A stretch of 61,469 nt of DNA from the NCBI GenBank assembly GCA_001556125.1, contig LSIG01000148.1, forward strand, positions 1-61,469, read 5' to 3'. Position numbers and translations under genes: made by a program. Each line of letters begins with the position of its first letter. Position 1 is the first letter of the stretch. This DNA comes from Rhizobiales bacterium CCH10-E5 (GTDB lineage Bacteria; Pseudomonadota; Alphaproteobacteria; Rhizobiales; Beijerinckiaceae). The notes beneath the pieces are model-generated. The model saw only the letters and a list, made by a program, of their open reading frames with translations. It made no database searches and had not been told where the DNA came from. This document shows positions 52,596 to 61,469 of this stretch, piece after piece.

Positions 52596-53882
52596 TCAGG
52601 CGGAGGGCAGAAGCAGGCCGGTGACGCCGCGGTCGGGCCGCAGATAGCGGCGCGCCGCTTCGAGAACAGCCTCGCGCGTGACGGCCTCGATCCGCTGCGG
52701 CCAGGCCAGCACGTCCTCGACGGTCTCGCCGACGGCCAGCGATGCCCCGAAGATGCGGGCGAGCGAGGACTGGCTGTCGCGGGCGAAGATCGTCTCGGCG
52801 ACAAGGCGGGTGCGGGCGCGGGCGAGTTCGAGTCCGCTCGGCCCCTCGCTGAGGAAGGCGGCTAGCGCGGCATCGAGGCCGGCTTCCAGCGCGGCCATCT
52901 CGACGCCGGGACGCGGGCTCACCGAAAGCTGGAAGGCGGCGCGGTCGACCATCGAGCCCATGAAGTAGGCGCTGGCGCCGGAGGCCAGATCGGCCTCGAC
53001 GCAGAGGCGGCGATAGAGCCGCGAGGTGGTGCCGCCACCGAGGATCTCGGCCAGAAGCTCGAGCGCGAAGACCTCGCCGGCATCGCCGCTGAGATAGGTC
53101 GGCGTCAGCCAGCCGCGCCGCAGCGAGGGCTGGCGCACGCGCGGGTCGCTCAGCGAGACCCGGCGCGCCGCACGCGGATCGGGCTCGGCCGGGCGCTTGC
53201 GGACCGGGGCCTCGCCGCGGGCGGGAATGGCGCCATAGGTCTCTTCCGCGAGGCGGCGGACGGTCGCGGCATCGGTGTCGCCGGCGACGACGAGGATCGC
53301 GTTTTCCGGCGTGTAGAAGCGCTGGTAATAGGCGAAGGCGTCGTCCCGGTTCAGGCCCTCGATCTCGTGCTCCCAGCCGATGATCGGCGTGCCATAAGGG
53401 TGATGCACGAAGAGCGCGGCCGAAAACTCCTCGCCGAGCTGGGCGGCCGGGTCGGCATCGACGCGCATCTTGCGCTCTTCCAGCACGACGTCGCGCTCGG
53501 GCCCGACGACTTTCTCGTCGAAGGCCAGCCCGGTCATCCGGTCGGCCTCGTAATCCATCATGGCGCGCAGATGCTCTTTCGGCACGCGCTGGAAATAGGC
53601 GGTGTAGTCGAAGGAGGTGAAGGCGTTCTCCTGGCCGCCAAGCCCGGCGACGATCTTGGAGAACTCGCCCGCCGGCCATTTCGCCGTGCCCTTGAACATC
53701 AGATGCTCGAGGAAATGCGCGATGCCGGACTTTCCGGCCGGATCGTCGGCGGAGCCGTTGCGGTACCAGACCATGTGGGTGACGACGGGCGCGCGCCGGT
53801 CCGGCACCACCACGATGTCGAGACCATTTGCGAGGCGAAAGGATTCCACCGGCTGGGCGGCTCCGGTCGGCTGCGCATGCAT
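52596..53882 (-). CDS. M16 family zinc metallopeptidase (catalytic subunit)
   Basis: A catalytic M16B protease of about 428 residues. The zinc motif is His56-Phe-Leu-Glu59-His60 in SGIAHFLEHLMFKGTAKWPA, counted from the ATG at 53882. That start gives MHAQPTGAAQPVESFRLANG like family members; an ATG at 53978 would add 32 residues. Other landmarks are NAFTSFDYTAYFQRVPKEHL and EVFALELLAEILGGGTTSRL. Two genes of this type before lspA and ileS are common in alphaproteobacteria. Possible role: processing or degrading exported peptides. Confidence 0.92.
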   Translation of the reverse strand: MHAQPTGAAQPVESFRLANGLDIVVVPDRRAPVVTHMVWYRNGSADDPAGKSGIAHFLEHLMFKGTAKWPAGEFSKIVAGLGGQENAFTSFDYTAYFQRVPKEHLRAMMDYEADRMTGLAFDEKVVGPERDVVLEERKMRVDADPAAQLGEEFSAALFVHHPYGTPIIGWEHEIEGLNRDDAFAYYQRFYTPENAILVVAGDTDAATVRRLAEETYGAIPARGEAPVRKRPAEPDPRAARRVSLSDPRVRQPSLRRGWLTPTYLSGDAGEVFALELLAEILGGGTTSRLYRRLCVEADLASGASAYFMGSMVDRAAFQLSVSPRPGVEMAALEAGLDAALAAFLSEGPSGLELARARTRLVAETIFARDSQSSLARIFGASLAVGETVEDVLAWPQRIEAVTREAVLEAARRYLRPDRGVTGLLLPSA

Positions 53883-54051
53883 GTTCACCTGGACCGTCTC
53901 CGTGATGGGGGCGCCGGCGGCGCGTTCAGATGTCAGTGAGGCGGCCGCGCCGGGACGACGCGCCGCCTCTCCATGCATTTATGTGTTGCCGGCGCGAACC
54001 GCCAGTGGCCGGCCCGGGGCCGCGACACCGCAGGGCGCCGCCGCACGCGTC

Positions 54052-54696
54052 TTATTGCAGCGGGATCTGACCGGTCAGGAATTCGCGCTGACCGACCGCC
54101 TGCTTGTCCTCGACCGGACCGCCCTGGCCCGGACCCAGCGGGGCGGAGCCGGCGGGGCGACGGTAGCCGACCGGCGGATCGGCGAGCGTGCGGCGCGGCG
54201 GCTCCGAGCCATAGGTTAGCTGATCGAGCGCCACCTGGTTCTGGCGGCTGGCCAGTTCGCGACCGGTGCGGATCGGCGCGATCTGGTTGTTGTAGTTGTT
54301 GTGTTCCTCGACGATCTCGGGCCGGCCGGTGTCGCGGGTGGTGCGGCCGCGGCGCAGTTCCTCCTGGCTCAGCATCGGGTTGTTGCGCCAGTTGGGGTTG
54401 GAGCCGGCGGGGGCGCGGGCGGCGGCGGCATCGGCGCGGCGCGCGGCGACGTCCGGATCGTTCGGCCAGGCGGCGTTGCGGGTGCTGGCGGGATCCTGAG
54501 GCCGCGGCAGCGTCGAATTCGGGGGCACGACCAGCGGCGGCCGCTGGCGATACTCGATATCGTCGCCCGGACGGCCGCCGACGACGCCTTCCAGCAGGTT
54601 CTTGAAGAGCATGCCTTCCTGGGCGAGCGCGGGCTGGGCCGCCAAAGCGAGGCCACCGGCCAGCAGCAGATGCGTCACGCGGATGCGATGCGCCAT
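54052..54696 (-). CDS. Secreted proline-rich protein (DUF3035/BamF-like region)
   Basis: A 214-residue exported protein with a Sec signal peptide ending at about residue 26 (LALAAQPALAQEG). The mature part is rich in Pro, Arg, Asn and Ala; around residues 48-66 it reads YRQRPPLVVPPNSTLPRP, similar to the DUF3035 motif. In other alphaproteobacteria a DUF3035 lipoprotein (BamF, an outer membrane assembly component) sits next to lspA and M16 genes as here. This copy lacks a lipobox Cys, so the assignment is tentative. It precedes the M16 genes and follows lspA. Confidence 0.65.
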   Translation of the reverse strand: MAHRIRVTHLLLAGGLALAAQPALAQEGMLFKNLLEGVVGGRPGDDIEYRQRPPLVVPPNSTLPRPQDPASTRNAAWPNDPDVAARRADAAAARAPAGSNPNWRNNPMLSQEELRRGRTTRDTGRPEIVEEHNNYNNQIAPIRTGRELASRQNQVALDQLTYGSEPPRRTLADPPVGYRRPAGSAPLGPGQGGPVEDKQAVGQREFLTGQIPLQ

Positions 54697-54771
54697 GTCA
54701 AACCTCCCTCGGGGATATTGCTTCCCCGTCTCAAACCGTACGCGAACGGCAAAACGATGGCGGAGCCGGGT

Positions 54772-55254
54772 TCAGGCCGCGTTTTCGGCCGCCGGCCGGA
54801 AGGACTCATACAGCAGCCCGACCACCCCGACAACGATCGCAGCATCGGCGATGTTGAAGATGTACCAGCTGAAGCTGCCCCAATGCAGGTGAACGAAGTC
54901 GACGACCGCGCCATAGACCGCGCGATCGAGCCCGTTGCCGAGCGCGCCACCGACGATCAAGGCAAGGCTCGCGACCGTCAGCGGGCGCTGCTCGCGCCAC
55001 ATCCAGCGGCCGAGCCAGATCGCGGCCGCGATCGAGATCACGACAAGGCCCCAGCGGCCGAGATCGCTGTGCTGCTGGAACAGCCCGTAGGAAATGCCGC
55101 GGTTCCAGGCGAGCACGATGTCCATGAAAGGCGTGACCGCATAGGGCCCGGTTTCCGCCAGGCGCAGCCCGAAGAGCAGCCAGAGCTTCAGCGCCTGGTC
55201 GACGAGGAAGACGACCAGGACGATGGAAAGGCCGAGCCGGCGGGCGGGCGTCAC
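54772..55254 (-). CDS. lspA: Lipoprotein signal peptidase (signal peptidase II)
   Basis: A 160-residue four-helix aspartic protease that removes signal peptides of prolipoproteins. The two catalytic aspartates lie in [20 protein letters not shown] (second Asp in VDFVHL; about 107-126) and in [15 protein letters not shown] (about 131-145). Length is typical. The start overlaps the ileS stop by four bases (ATGA), so the two are co-translated. Confidence 0.95.
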   Translation of the reverse strand: MTPARRLGLSIVLVVFLVDQALKLWLLFGLRLAETGPYAVTPFMDIVLAWNRGISYGLFQQHSDLGRWGLVVISIAAAIWLGRWMWREQRPLTVASLALIVGGALGNGLDRAVYGAVVDFVHLHWGSFSWYIFNIADAAIVVGVVGLLYESFRPAAENAA

Positions 55255-58226
55255 GCGGCGCTCCGGCCGAGTTCACGCAGCGCCTTCGCGTCACGCGGCG
55301 TCACGGCGGGATAGGCCGGATCGGCCGTCGCGGGATCGAAATACTTCCAGGAGCGCGCGCATTTGACGCCATCGGCGCGATGCGGGACCACCGCGACGCC
55401 CGGCACCTCGGGCAGGCGGACGGACTCCGCCGGCCCCTCCCCGCTCTCGACGCGGATGGAGGAGGTGATGCTGATCTCGGCGAGATCGGCGCCCGAGAGC
55501 GCGGCCTGCAGATCGGGATCGGAGACGAAGACCTGCGGGGCGGCCTCCAGCGAGGAGCCGAGGCGCTTGGCCGCACGCTCGAGTTCGAGCGCACCGGTGA
55601 CGACGCGTCGGACCTTGCGGATCTTGCTCCAGCGTTCGGCCAGCTCGGCGTCGAGCCAGGCCTCGGGCACGCTGGCGAAGAGCTCCAGATGGACCGAGCC
55701 CTCGAGCGTCTTCTGCTCCGGATAGCGCTCCAGCCAGGCTTCCTCGGCGGTGAAGACCAGGATCGGCGCGAGCCAGGTCGTCAGGCAGCGGAAGAGATGG
55801 TCGACGACGGTGAGCGCGCTCTTGCGGACATGGCTGGAGAGCGGGTCGCAGTAGAGCGCATCCTTCCGGACGTCGAAATAGAAGGCCGAGAGCTCGGTGT
55901 TCATGAACTGCGAGAGCAGGGTCACGACCTTCTTGTAGTCGTAAGTCCGGTAGGCCTCCTCGACCTGCGGGCCGATCTCGGCCAGCCGGTGCAGCATCAG
56001 CCGCTCCAGCTCCGGCATGGACTGGATTTCGGCCACGCGGATATCCTCGCTGAAATGGGCGAGCGTGCCGAGCATCCAGCGCATCGTGTTGCGGAGCTTG
56101 CGATAGGTCTCGACGAAGGTCTTCAGGATCTCCTTGCCGATACGCAGGTCGTCGGAATAATCCGCCGCCGCGACCCAGAGGCGCAGGATGTCGGCGCCCG
56201 AATCCTTGATGATGTCCTGCGGCGCGGTGACATTGCCCTTGGACTTCGACATCTTCTCGCCCTTCTCGTCGAGGCAGAAGCCGTGCGTCAGCACGATGTC
56301 GTAGGGCGCGCGGCCGCGCGTGCCGCAGCTTTCGAGCAGCGAGGAGTGGAACCAGCCGCGATGCTGGTCCGAGCCTTCGAGGTACATCACACGGTCGTTG
56401 CCGCCATCGCCGCGACGCCGCGCGCGTAGATCGGCCCGCTGCTCCAGGGTGAAGGCATGGGTGGAGCCTGAATCGAACCAGACGTCGAGCACGTCGGTGA
56501 CGCGCTCGTAACTCGCCGGGTCGTATCCGAAGGGCTTGAGGAAACGCGCGCCGTCGGTGTCCGTGAACCAGGCATCCGCACCTTCCGCCTCGAAGGCCTC
56601 GGCGATGGCCGCGTTGACCCTGGCATCGACCAGGATCTCCTTGGTTTCCTTTTCGACGAAGACGGTGATCGGCACGCCCCAGGCGCGCTGGCGCGAGACC
56701 ACCCAGTCGGGCCGGTTGGCGATCATGCCGTTGATGCGGTTTTCACCCGCTGCCGGGACCCATTGGGTGTCCTTGATCGCGCCGAGCGCGACCTCGCGCA
56801 GGGTGCGGTTGCCGAGCGTGTCGACCGCCTTGTCCATGGCGATGAACCATTGCGGCGTGTTGCGGAAGATGACCGGCTTCTTCGAGCGCCAGCTATGCGG
56901 ATACTGGTGCTTGAGGCGGCCGCGCGCGACGAGGTTGCCGCTTGCGGCGAGCGCCTTGATCACGACCTCGTTGGCATTGCCCTTCTCGCCCTTGTCGGTG
57001 ATGACCTGCGCACCCTCGAAGCCCGGCGCATCCTTGGTGAAGCGGCCATCGGCATCGACGGTGTAGGGGATGCGGGTCTCGATGCCGCGCTCGGCCAGCA
57101 TGCGGCCATTGCTCATCCAGACGTCGAAGTCCTCGCGGCCATGGCCCGGCGCGGTGTGGACGAAGCCGGTGCCGGCGTCGTCGGTGACGTGGTCGCCGTC
57201 GAGCAGGGGAACGTCGAAGTCGTAGCCGTGCCCGCGCAGGGGGTGGGCGCATTCCGCCGGAAAGAGTTCGGCCGGATCCAAATCCCCGACCAGTTCGAAG
57301 CTTTCCGCCTTGGCAGCCTTGAAGACGCTCTCAGCCAAATTCTTGGCGAGGACATAGGTCGCGCCGACCTTGGCCCAGTTGTTCTCGGGAGCAGCCGTGA
57401 CGCGATAGAGTCCGTAGGCGATCTTGTGATTGTAGGAGATAGCCCGGTTGCCTGGCATGGTCCAAGGCGTCGTCGTCCAGATTACGACAGAGGCGCCGAG
57501 CAGTTCGTCCGCGACCGGCCCCAGCCCCAGCGCCTTCTTGACCGGAAACGCCACGAACACCGTGTCGCTGACATGCTCCTCGTACTCGACCTCGGCCTCG
57601 GCGAGCGCGGTCTTCTCGACCACCGACCACATCACCGGCTTGGAGCCGCGATAGAGCTGGCCGGTTTCGGCGAACTTCATGATCTCGCGGGCGATCTGCG
57701 CCTCGGCCGGATAGGCCATGGTCAAGTAAGGGTCGTCCCAGTCGCCCTCGACGCCGAGCCGCTTGAACTCCTCGCGCTGCACCGAGACCCAGTGCTCGGC
57801 GAAGCTGCGGCACTCCTTGCGGAACTCGACGACCGGGACGTCGTCCTTGTTCAGCCCCTTGGCGCGGTATTGCTCCTCGATCTTCCACTCGATCGGCAGG
57901 CCGTGGCAGTCCCAGCCCGGGACGTAGTTGGAATCGAAGCCCAGCATCTGCTGCGAGCGCGTGACGAGGTCCTTCAGGACCTTGTTGAGCGCGTGGCCGA
58001 TATGGATGTTGCCATTGGCGTAGGGCGGGCCGTCATGCAGGACGAAGCGGTCGCGCCCCTTACCGGCCTCGCGCAGCTTGCGGTAGAGATCGATCCTGGC
58101 CCAGCGGGCGAGCAGCTCCGGCTCGCGCTGCGGCAGGCCGGCCCGCATCGGGAACTCGGTCTGGGGCAGGAACAGGGTCTGGGAATAGTCGGTCGCGTCG
58201 GTCTTGTCGGCGGTCTGGTCGGTCAT
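55251..58226 (-). CDS. ileS: Isoleucyl-tRNA synthetase
   Basis: A 991-residue class I synthetase charging tRNA-Ile. The HIGH motif is [20 protein letters not shown] (about 66-85) and KMSKS is [12 protein letters not shown] (about 660-671). The editing (CP1) domain contains [16 protein letters not shown] (about 248-263). The C-terminal zinc ribbon is degenerate: a single Cys in [10 protein letters not shown] remains, as is usual in alphaproteobacteria. It is followed by lspA. Confidence 0.97.
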   Translation of the reverse strand: MTDQTADKTDATDYSQTLFLPQTEFPMRAGLPQREPELLARWARIDLYRKLREAGKGRDRFVLHDGPPYANGNIHIGHALNKVLKDLVTRSQQMLGFDSNYVPGWDCHGLPIEWKIEEQYRAKGLNKDDVPVVEFRKECRSFAEHWVSVQREEFKRLGVEGDWDDPYLTMAYPAEAQIAREIMKFAETGQLYRGSKPVMWSVVEKTALAEAEVEYEEHVSDTVFVAFPVKKALGLGPVADELLGASVVIWTTTPWTMPGNRAISYNHKIAYGLYRVTAAPENNWAKVGATYVLAKNLAESVFKAAKAESFELVGDLDPAELFPAECAHPLRGHGYDFDVPLLDGDHVTDDAGTGFVHTAPGHGREDFDVWMSNGRMLAERGIETRIPYTVDADGRFTKDAPGFEGAQVITDKGEKGNANEVVIKALAASGNLVARGRLKHQYPHSWRSKKPVIFRNTPQWFIAMDKAVDTLGNRTLREVALGAIKDTQWVPAAGENRINGMIANRPDWVVSRQRAWGVPITVFVEKETKEILVDARVNAAIAEAFEAEGADAWFTDTDGARFLKPFGYDPASYERVTDVLDVWFDSGSTHAFTLEQRADLRARRRGDGGNDRVMYLEGSDQHRGWFHSSLLESCGTRGRAPYDIVLTHGFCLDEKGEKMSKSKGNVTAPQDIIKDSGADILRLWVAAADYSDDLRIGKEILKTFVETYRKLRNTMRWMLGTLAHFSEDIRVAEIQSMPELERLMLHRLAEIGPQVEEAYRTYDYKKVVTLLSQFMNTELSAFYFDVRKDALYCDPLSSHVRKSALTVVDHLFRCLTTWLAPILVFTAEEAWLERYPEQKTLEGSVHLELFASVPEAWLDAELAERWSKIRKVRRVVTGALELERAAKRLGSSLEAAPQVFVSDPDLQAALSGADLAEISITSSIRVESGEGPAESVRLPEVPGVAVVPHRADGVKCARSWKYFDPATADPAYPAVTPRDAKALRELGRSAA

Positions 58227-58472
58227 GGTCCGGCTCGGGCACTGGGACAGGCGGCGGCGGTGGCCGCGCTCATCCTCTGGAAACGGGAAAAGCGGTCTTC
58301 AACCCGGACTGCGCAGGCGCCCGCGCTCAGCGCGAGGCGGCAGCCGGGCCTGTAATTCGCCGGAGAAGGCACATAGGCAGCATGACCATCGGCAGCTTCT
58401 AGACCAGATCTCTCGTCGCCGGAACCGCCACCGCGCGTGGTTGAACGTCGTCGCTGCTCTAGCAAAGCCCCG

Positions 58473-59462
58473 TCAAGGAAGGAAGGGCGGCGTCGTGCTG
58501 AGGATCTCGCGGGCGCGGGCGCTGTCGGCGTCCATCTGGGCGATCAGGGCTTCGAGCGAGTCGAACTTCGCCTCGCCCCGCAGCCAGGCGACGAAGGCGA
58601 CATCGACCTGCTTGCCGTAAAGATCGCCGGAGAAGTCAAAGACGAACGTCTCCAGCCGTGGGGCGCCGTCGTCGAAGGTCGGGCGGCTGCCGAAGCTCGC
58701 GACGCCGTCGTGCCAGATGCCGTCGATCTTCATACGCACCGCGTAGATGCCGTATTTCAGCCTGCAGTCGCGGGCGAGATGCATGTTTGCGGTGGGGTAA
58801 CCGAGATCGCGGCCACGCTTGTCGCCATGGGCCACGACGCCGCGCACGAACCAGGGGCGGCCGAGACAATCGGCGGCGCGGGCGATGTCGCCCTGCTCCA
58901 GTGTCGTTCGGATCAGCGTCGACGAGACGGGCTCGCCGTCGCGGGCGAACGGCGGCACGACGACGACCGGGATGCCCTGCCCCGCGCAACGCTCCTGCAG
59001 CATCTCCGGCGCGCCGCGGCGACCCTGGCCGAAATGGAAATCATAGCCGCAGACGAGGCCGGCGGCGCCGAGGCGCCCGAGCAGGAGATCGTCGACGAAG
59101 GCTTCGGCCTGGATCGCGGCAATGCTGCGGTCGAAAGGCAGGACGAAGGTCAGCGGCAGGCCGAGGGCGCCGAGCAGCTCCGTCTTCAGTGCAGGCGGCG
59201 TCAGGCGGAACACCGGCTCCTCCGGACGGAAGACGCTGCGCGGATGCGGCTCGAAGGTCAGCGCCGCCGGGCGCCGCCCCAGCCGTGCGGCCAATCCGAC
59301 CGCCTCGCGCGCCAGCTCGGCATGGCCGCGATGGACACCGTCGAAATTGCCGAGCGCGAGGACGCAGCCGCGCAGGGCAGCCGGCACGGGCTTGTCGAGG
59401 TCGATCACGAAGCTGGAGGGCGCGTCGGCGGGCGAAGTCATCTGTGCGGGCGATCCGGGCAT
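58473..59462 (-). CDS. ribF: Bifunctional riboflavin kinase/FAD synthetase
   Basis: A 329-residue enzyme that makes FMN and FAD. The adenylyltransferase motif is VLALGNFDGVHRGHAELARE (about 34-53), with CGYDFHFGQGRRGAPEML (about 138-155) and SSTLIRTTLEQGD. The riboflavin kinase half starts near GRDLGYPTANMHLARDCRLK (about 216-235). An internal ATG at 59441 is an alternative start. About 250 bases separate it from ileS, with nothing recognisable in the gap. Confidence 0.96.
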   Translation of the reverse strand: MPGSPAQMTSPADAPSSFVIDLDKPVPAALRGCVLALGNFDGVHRGHAELAREAVGLAARLGRRPAALTFEPHPRSVFRPEEPVFRLTPPALKTELLGALGLPLTFVLPFDRSIAAIQAEAFVDDLLLGRLGAAGLVCGYDFHFGQGRRGAPEMLQERCAGQGIPVVVVPPFARDGEPVSSTLIRTTLEQGDIARAADCLGRPWFVRGVVAHGDKRGRDLGYPTANMHLARDCRLKYGIYAVRMKIDGIWHDGVASFGSRPTFDDGAPRLETFVFDFSGDLYGKQVDVAFVAWLRGEAKFDSLEALIAQMDADSARAREILSTTPPFLP

Positions 59463-59546
59463 CCGGGCTTACGCCGGACCGGCCCCTCATTGGCCAGCGG
59501 CGGCGAAGCGTCAAGCCGGACCGTCGCCCGATGGCCCTCGGCCGCG

Positions 59547-59990
59547 TCAGCCTCGCGGGCGCGCGGGCGGCAGGGCGACCCAGGCCTCGCCCTCGAGCAC
59601 GGCCTTGCCGTCGACGAGGCATTCGCAGAACAGCCGCGCCCGGCGCCGCTCCGCCACAAGCTCCATCACCTCGACACGCGCCGTGACGACGTCGCCGATC
59701 TTGACGGGGGCAAGAAAGGTCAGGGTCTGCGACAGATAGACAGCTCCCGGCCCCGGCAGCCTTGTGCCGAGCAGGGCGGAAACCAGGCTCGCGGTGAGCA
59801 TGCCATGAGCGATGCGCTGGCCGAACTTGGTGTTGGCGGCGTAGCGGTCGCAGAGATGGATCGGGTTGGCGTCGCCGGACAGATCGGCGAAGAGCGAGAC
59901 GTCGCGCTCCATCACCGTCCGCATGAGGCTCTGGCTCATGCCGACCGTCAGATCCTCGAAGGCATGGACGGTATAGAGGGCGCTGGTCAT
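59547..59990 (-). CDS. MaoC family (R)-hydratase
   Basis: A 147-residue hot-dog fold protein of the MaoC/PhaJ type. The hydratase catalytic pair lies in DLSGDANPIHLCDRYAA (Asp and His), followed by TKFGQRIAHGMLTASLVSAL. Such enzymes hydrate trans-2-enoyl-CoA to (R)-3-hydroxyacyl-CoA. It is the gene nearest the IS110 element, and its promoter region is shared with the left edge of that element. Confidence 0.9.
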   Translation of the reverse strand: MTSALYTVHAFEDLTVGMSQSLMRTVMERDVSLFADLSGDANPIHLCDRYAANTKFGQRIAHGMLTASLVSALLGTRLPGPGAVYLSQTLTFLAPVKIGDVVTARVEVMELVAERRRARLFCECLVDGKAVLEGEAWVALPPARPRG

Positions 59991-60028
59991 GGGTGTCGGT
60001 GCCTGGGCTCGACCGCGGCGCGGGGGTC

Positions 60029-60080
60029 GCCGGGTCGATTTTTGCTGCGTCGCAGCCTCTCACAGCGGCAAAAACCCGGC
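60029..60080. repeat. Imperfect palindrome abutting the left end of the IS110 element
   Basis: GCCGGGT (60029-60035) pairs with ACCCGGC (60074-60080), and inside it TTTTTGC (60039-60045) pairs with GCAAAAA (60068-60074), with a 3-base offset. IS110/IS1111 elements often insert next to or within hairpins, so this may be the target site. It could also have been a terminator for a gene now displaced by the element. Confidence 0.6.
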
Positions 60081-60229
60081 CATTGGACTTTCGTGGCTGG
60101 TGGCAAAAACGCCATGACCGAGCGTCACTGCGGCATTGGATTAACGGCTTTGATGATGTGGACGCCCCCGCCCAACGGCGGCGCTATGGTGCCGATCCGG
60201 CTGCCCAACCAGCGAGAGGAGCGTGCGCA

Positions 60230-61249
60230 ATGATGATCAAGACGATTGGACTGGACCTGGCGAAGAGCATCTTTCAAGCGCACGGCGTCGATGAGAGAGG
60301 AGCGACGGTGCTGGTGAAGAAGCTGCACCGCAAGCAGATGCTGCCGTTCTTCTCGAAGCTTCCGCCGTGCTTGATCGGCGTGGAAGCGTGCGGAACGGCC
60401 CATCACTGGGCCCGAACTCTTTCGGCAATGGGCCACGAGGTTCGCCTGATCCCGCCGTCCTACGTGAAGGCCTTCGTGAAGCGCGGCAAGAGCGACGCCC
60501 TTGATGCCCAAGCGATTTGCGAAGCGGTTCAGCGGCCGACGATGCAGTTCGTTCCGGTCAAGACCGTCGCCCAGCAGGGTATCCTCATGACTCATCGTGC
60601 GCGGTCCTTGCTGGTTCGTCAGCGCACGTCAGCCGCTAACGCATTGCGAGCCCACCTGGCCGAGCTGGGGCTTGTCGCCAATCCCGGCGTCGCTAATCTG
60701 GCAAAGCTCGCCGAGCAGGCATTGGCCGAGGACGCGCTTCCATCGTTTGCTCGCGCTGCGCTTGTTATCATGCACCGCCAGATCGTTGTCCTCGGACAGG
60801 AGATCTCGGAGCTGGACCGCCAGATCGCCGCTTGGCATGCCGAGAGCGAAGCGAGCCGCAGGCTCGCTGCGATCCCTGGCCTGGGCGTTGTCACCGCCAC
60901 CGCCATCGCAGCTACCGTGACTGATCCAGATCAGTTCCGCTCCGGCCGTCAGTTCGCCGCGTGGCTCGGACTGACGCCGCAGCAGCAATCGACCGGCGGC
61001 AAGACAAGGTTGGGCGGCATCTCGAAGCAAGGAGATCGCTATCTGCGCCGATTGCTCGTCGTCGGCGCGACTGCCGTTATCCGGCATACGAAGGACAAGC
61101 CGACGCCGATGGCGAGTTGGATCAGGACGCTGCTTGAGAAGAAGCCTTTCAGGCTCGTCTCTGTCGCGCTCGCCAACAAACTCGCCCGGATCGCATGGGT
61201 GCTGCTGACGCGGAAGGAGACCTACCGACCCCAGCAACTCGCCGCTTGA
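60230..61249 (+). CDS. IS110-family transposase (DEDD recombinase)
   Basis: A 339-residue transposase. The N-terminal RuvC-like DEDD domain shows Asp9 (IKTIGLDLAKSIFQAHG), Glu52 (LIGVEACGTAHHWA) and Asp89/Asp92 (VKRGKSDALDAQAICEA). The C-terminal transposase_20 domain contains LAAIPGLGVVTATAIAATV (about 223-241) and the catalytic Ser region WLGLTPQQQSTGGKTRLGGI (about 251-270). The start ATG 60230 follows GAGAGGAG; ATG 60233 is equally possible. The gene appears intact. Confidence 0.95.
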   Translation: MMIKTIGLDLAKSIFQAHGVDERGATVLVKKLHRKQMLPFFSKLPPCLIGVEACGTAHHWARTLSAMGHEVRLIPPSYVKAFVKRGKSDALDAQAICEAVQRPTMQFVPVKTVAQQGILMTHRARSLLVRQRTSAANALRAHLAELGLVANPGVANLAKLAEQALAEDALPSFARAALVIMHRQIVVLGQEISELDRQIAAWHAESEASRRLAAIPGLGVVTATAIAATVTDPDQFRSGRQFAAWLGLTPQQQSTGGKTRLGGISKQGDRYLRRLLVVGATAVIRHTKDKPTPMASWIRTLLEKKPFRLVSVALANKLARIAWVLLTRKETYRPQQLAA

Positions 61250-61469
61250 GAGGACGATCTAGGAGACAACCCGAATTGGTGACGGCAGTCGATGATGAGT
61301 GACGATCGAGCCAACGACGAGGCCAACCCGCGTGATTCAATGCGCTCTAGCAGCGCGCCAGTTTGATAGGGACCTCGTCGGCGGATTTCCATCAGGGCCA
61401 GCGGCAGACTTCCGCCGCACAAACAGGCCGGACATATGAAAGCAACCGATCAAATCATCCCGACATAAA
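61250..61469 (+). ncRNA. Candidate bridge-RNA region of the IS110 element (3' non-coding part)
   Basis: This 220-base stretch after the transposase has no gene but two clear stems: GCGCT (61342-61346) with AGCGC (61352-61356), and CGGCGGA (61379-61385) with TCCGCCG (61411-61417). IS110-family elements encode a structured bridge RNA that pairs with target and donor DNA; in IS1111-type elements it lies downstream of the transposase. Assigning it here is an inference, and the element end is outside the window. Confidence 0.4.

Larger units (their letters stand above)
60081..61469 (+). mobile_element. IS110-family insertion sequence (right end beyond the window)
   Basis: The element contains one DEDD transposase gene (60230-61249), a left non-coding part of up to 150 bases and a right non-coding part of at least 220 bases. 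Composition is less GC-rich than the flanks. I place the left edge near 60081, after the palindrome, by change of character only; no terminal inverted repeats are obvious, as expected for this family. The long right non-coding part suggests the IS1111 subgroup. Confidence 0.75.

Noticed and set aside
58227..58472. A riboswitch or T-box leader before ileS
   Set aside because: I see no T-box pattern or consistent stem, and T-boxes are not expected in alphaproteobacteria.

Overview
The window is a high-GC chromosomal segment of an alphaproteobacterium of the order Hyphomicrobiales (Rhizobiales). The evidence is the aa3 cytochrome oxidase assembly order (ctaB, coxF-like, ctaG, ctaE, DUF983, SURF1), the lipid A/Kdo run (cysQ-like, DUF4170, DUF374, waaA, lpxK, DUF2093), plant-type GshA, DUF6101, and the ileS-lspA-small secreted protein-M16-M16 order. 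A Bosea-like genus is my best guess, from general resemblance only. I found no rRNA, tRNA or CRISPR array.

Layout. 0-3.9 kb: cytochrome oxidase assembly genes. 3.8-4.9 kb: a small inserted gene of atypical composition between two 96-bp copies of the SURF1 3' end, followed by a palindromic repeat. 5-11.4 kb: thrC, an M16 peptidase, a GNAT acetyltransferase and a membrane PAS-GGDEF-EAL protein in a tightly coupled + strand run. 11.5-15.6 kb: yqgE, a DsbD-alpha-like protein, a peroxiredoxin, two acetyltransferases and a membrane protein. 15.6-18 kb (-): rnhA, thrB, ispH. 18.2-22.3 kb: MATE exporter, DUF937 protein, DUF1127 protein facing a LysR regulator, and a very small Flp pilin gene. 22.4-26 kb (-): gshA, a YbdK-like ligase, rsmE. 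26.2-28.2 kb: secreted protein, ubiA, DUF6101. 28.4-32.9 kb: lipid A/Kdo cluster. 33-36.9 kb: dienelactone-hydrolase-like protein, xseA, purD. 36.9-39.4 kb: a VapBC toxin-antitoxin pair coupled to a probable fluoroacetate/haloacetate dehalogenase and a patatin-like phospholipase. 39.4-42.7 kb: ArsR regulator facing a TauE/SafE permease, an M15-like peptidase, a small protein and tadA. 42.8-46.1 kb: a pseudouridine synthase with very long basic tails, rsmD and a ParDE-like pair. 46.2-49.2 kb: EamA transporter, then a tandemly duplicated array of toxin-tip and DUF2019-like immunity genes with a copied piece of mutL. 49.2-60 kb (-): mutL, two M16 peptidases (one lacking the zinc motif), a secreted protein, lspA, ileS, ribF and a MaoC hydratase. 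60-61.5 kb: an IS110-family element that runs to the window edge.

Most genes are core housekeeping. The accessory signal lies in four places: the SURF1-tail insertion, the vapBC-dehalogenase-patatin run, the toxin/immunity array beside mutL, and the IS110 element. The array is the strongest candidate for an undescribed system. It has two diverged immunity genes, a toxin pseudogene broken by stops and by expansion of a 7-bp repeat, and a truncated second toxin tip, all built on a duplication that captured the 3' end of mutL.
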